Notes under the pieces: model-generated
What the model was told of the DNA's origin: nothing
Databases searched by the model: none
What the model saw: the letters and a program-made list of their open reading frames with translations, nothing else
In this document: piece by piece, positions 62,122 to 64,000 of the stretch
How positions within the stretch are numbered: position 1 is the stretch's first letter
Layout: every line of letters starts with the position of its first letter
Translations under genes and position numbers: made by a program
From: Paenibacillus bovis
GTDB lineage: Bacteria; Bacillota; Bacilli; Bacillales; Bacillaceae_C
Length of the DNA stretch: 64,000 bases
Direction of reading: 5' to 3'
NCBI GenBank assembly: GCA_007679095.1
Contig: VEFU01000009.1
Coordinates: 35,279 to 99,278 of the forward strand

Positions 62122-63858
62122 GTGCTTAAGTTACCGAATATACAATGGAGGAAGTCTATCTTCTTTCGATTAGTCATCACATATTTGCTTGTTAATATTC
62201 CAATCGTTTTGCAAGGCTTTTACTTGTACAATTGGAGTTATAATAATGCTAGTGAGAATATTTCAAGAGCTACATACACAGAATTATCCTATTATCTCGA
62301 TGACTTTAATAGTGGTGTTGACTGGATGGAGCGCCAGAAATATCAGCTCTTAAAGGATAATGAACTTACAAAGCTAGCAGTCTCATGGAATATTATCACG
62401 AGTGTGGAACGAAGAAAGAGTATGAGCTATGTGCTACATCGAATTTATTCCATTAAAAACAGTAGTAAATATATAAAAGATATAAAAGTATATGTTCCTC
62501 CGATCTCGAAAACATTCTCTACTACTAATTCTGTATATGATTTAGATGAGGCAGAGTTTAGAAGCGCTTATTTGAATTTGAATATAAGTAATCAGCAGAT
62601 TATTAGTATGAAAGACAAATTATATTTAATGGATGTTCGCTATAGTGGTGGAAAAAAAGGGGGAGTATTGTTTGTCGTACAATTTGAACTCGATACCGAA
62701 TATATTAAGGAAACATTGCGACAGTTAAGTTTATATCCTGGTAGTGGATCTATCTTGTATTCAAAAAAGGGAGTATTTGCTTTAAGTAGTAACGATGGTA
62801 TATATAACAGTGTTCAATACGATTTGCCAGATATACTGGAAAAAAATTCAGCAATGTCATTGATGAAAATAAATGGTGAAAATTTCCGTATTTATCAAGA
62901 TTACTCCCATAATTTAAATGTTAATATAATGACTTTAGTTCCTGAAAAAACATTAGAAAAGCCATTAAGCTTTTTCTCTGTATGGGCTTGGTCGTTTGTA
63001 TTATCTTCACTTATTGCAATTCTGCTAGTATATTTTAGTACCTATAGAATCATTCATAAACCATTAGTACAACTTATACAAGGTTTTAAGCGGATGGGCG
63101 CCGGTGAGTTAAACAGTCCGATAAAACATGATAAAAAGGATGAGTTCGGTTATCTCTATTCGTCCTACAATAATATGATCAAGAGACTTCGAACATTGAT
63201 AGATCAGGATTATAAGCAGAAAATGATGATGCAAAAATCAGAACTAAAACAATTACAATCACAAATTAATCCCCATTTTTTATACAATAGCTTTTTTATT
63301 CTTAATTCCTTAGCAAAAATTGGGGATGTGGAGCGGATTGAACAATTTACAATTATGCTTGGGGAATACTTCCGTTTCATTACTCGTAATGGGAATGATT
63401 TAGTTTCCTTATCTGAAGAAGTGAAGCACTCACGTGTGTATACTAGTATACAAGAATTGAGGTTTTCTAGAAGGATAAAAGTAGAATTTGAGGAGTTACC
63501 GAAGGAAATGGAGAATATTAAGGTACCGCGACTCATTATTCAACCAATTATCGAAAATGCATATGAGCATAGTCTAGAAAATAAAGTAGAGGATGGCCTA
63601 TTACGGGTAACCTTTGAGCATCATGAACAAGCAATTTGTATCATCATTGAAGATAATAATGATGATTTGAAGGATGAGCAGTTGAAAGAAATACAACGAC
63701 GGATAAACAATCCAGCTGAAACAGCGGAAGTGACAGGGATGATAAATATTCACCGTAGATTACAACTCACTTTTGGTGAACAGAGTGGTCTTATTCTAGA
63801 GAGAAGTGAACTTCAAGGACTTAAAGTAATTATATATATAGAACTTAGGGACGAGTAG
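62122..63858 (+). CDS. YesM-type sensor histidine kinase
   Basis: Predicted 578-residue membrane kinase with GTG start after GGGGGG. Membrane segments about 14-35 and 285-307 flank a ~250-residue external sensor of the Cache kind. A HAMP region (about 308-365) leads to the His_kinase motif QINPHFLYNSFFILNSLAK, then the N-box PRLIIQPIIENAYEHSLE. The ATP lid is abbreviated as normal for this group: IEDNNDDL, followed by GMINIHRRLQLTFGEQSGL in place of the usual GLxNxxxRL. It should phosphorylate the YesN-type regulator at 56354. Directly follows the binding protein gene (26 bp), which may take part in signal detection. Confidence 0.92.
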   Translation: MLKLPNIQWRKSIFFRLVITYLLVNIPIVLQGFYLYNWSYNNASENISRATYTELSYYLDDFNSGVDWMERQKYQLLKDNELTKLAVSWNIITSVERRKSMSYVLHRIYSIKNSSKYIKDIKVYVPPISKTFSTTNSVYDLDEAEFRSAYLNLNISNQQIISMKDKLYLMDVRYSGGKKGGVLFVVQFELDTEYIKETLRQLSLYPGSGSILYSKKGVFALSSNDGIYNSVQYDLPDILEKNSAMSLMKINGENFRIYQDYSHNLNVNIMTLVPEKTLEKPLSFFSVWAWSFVLSSLIAILLVYFSTYRIIHKPLVQLIQGFKRMGAGELNSPIKHDKKDEFGYLYSSYNNMIKRLRTLIDQDYKQKMMMQKSELKQLQSQINPHFLYNSFFILNSLAKIGDVERIEQFTIMLGEYFRFITRNGNDLVSLSEEVKHSRVYTSIQELRFSRRIKVEFEELPKEMENIKVPRLIIQPIIENAYEHSLENKVEDGLLRVTFEHHEQAICIIIEDNNDDLKDEQLKEIQRRINNPAETAEVTGMINIHRRLQLTFGEQSGLILERSELQGLKVIIYIELRDE

Positions 63859-63896
63859 AAGCAGCTTTATATGGAGCTGCTTCGTCTTTTTTTAGA
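63858..63896 (+). terminator. terminator after the histidine kinase
   Basis: GAAGCAGCT/AGCTGCTTC stem and T7 tail. The last ~100 bases of the window hold nothing recognised. Confidence 0.9.
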
Positions 63897-64000
63897 AAAG
63901 AACTATATATCCACAGGTATAACGTAAGCCCGAACTAAGAAAATATTATAGTAAAGGCAATGGCAATTAAAAATAGGAACGACAAATAACCGTGAATCTG

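Overview
The window is a low-GC (by eye about 35-38 %) chromosomal stretch of a motile, xylan-degrading member of the Bacillaceae. The gene order degV-comFA-comFC-yvyF-flgM-flgN-flgK-flgL-yviE-fliW-csrA-hag is the Bacillus comF/flagellar locus. Other pointers to this group are yojF-bshB2 (bacillithiol), TTG/GTG starts with strong AGGAGG sites, and sigma-D type promoters. Many proteins are acidic, which would suit a salt-loving or alkaliphilic bacillus, but no species can be named from the sequence.

Layout. (1) 0-7.1 kb: the 3' part of an FtsX-type ABC permease gene, a YcdB-like protein, a 20-bp tandem array, yojF/bshB2, a 52-bp tandem array and pdxK. (2) 7.4-9.0 kb: a stand-alone tnpB element of the IS200/IS605 group, inserted at a TTTAT motif in the 5' end of an rsgA-like gene whose remainder is gone. 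(3) 9.0-23.3 kb: degV, late competence genes, and the late flagellar genes. Inserted between flgM and flgN are a FliK-like protein, a YlqH-type FlhB-C protein, fliS and an intact flagellin. The locus ends with hag, which is interrupted by a 360-nt group I intron. (4) 23.5-36.9 kb: a translationally coupled operon behind a near-consensus sigma-D promoter. It encodes a Maf-type flagellin glycosyltransferase and a legionaminic-acid pathway (LegB, C, G, I, H, F with PtmE, PtmA, a Gfo/Idh protein and a PtmG-like amidotransferase). The amidotransferase gene is frameshifted at an A8 tract. (5) 37.5-40.8 kb: a YjfB-like protein, an LCP cell-wall ligase, a small membrane protein and a sigma-D-linked chemoreceptor. 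(6) 40.9-63.9 kb: a xylan region with an aldo/keto reductase, an intracellular GH43 and GH10, a four-gene MacAB-type ABC system, two secreted CBM22-GH10-CBM9-CBM9 xylanases, a YesN-type response regulator, a second 52-bp array, a membrane-anchored GH10, a sugar-binding lipoprotein and a YesM-type histidine kinase.

How it fits together. Extracellular and anchored xylanases cut xylan. A lipoprotein-dependent ABC importer, whose membrane parts lie outside the window, takes up oligosaccharides. Intracellular GH10/GH43 enzymes finish them, and the YesM/YesN pair probably senses the substrate. In the motility half, FlgM, FliW and CsrA control late flagellar expression. The sialic-acid-like sugar operon is tied to the same sigma factor and probably decorates flagellin.

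Best leads: the group I intron in hag, with its exon junction confirmed by the intact paralogue; the A8 frameshift that could switch flagellin-sugar decoration; two 52-bp hairpin-containing arrays 52 kb apart that belong to one repeat family; mosaic xylanases; and a conserved upstream motif shared by the xylan genes.
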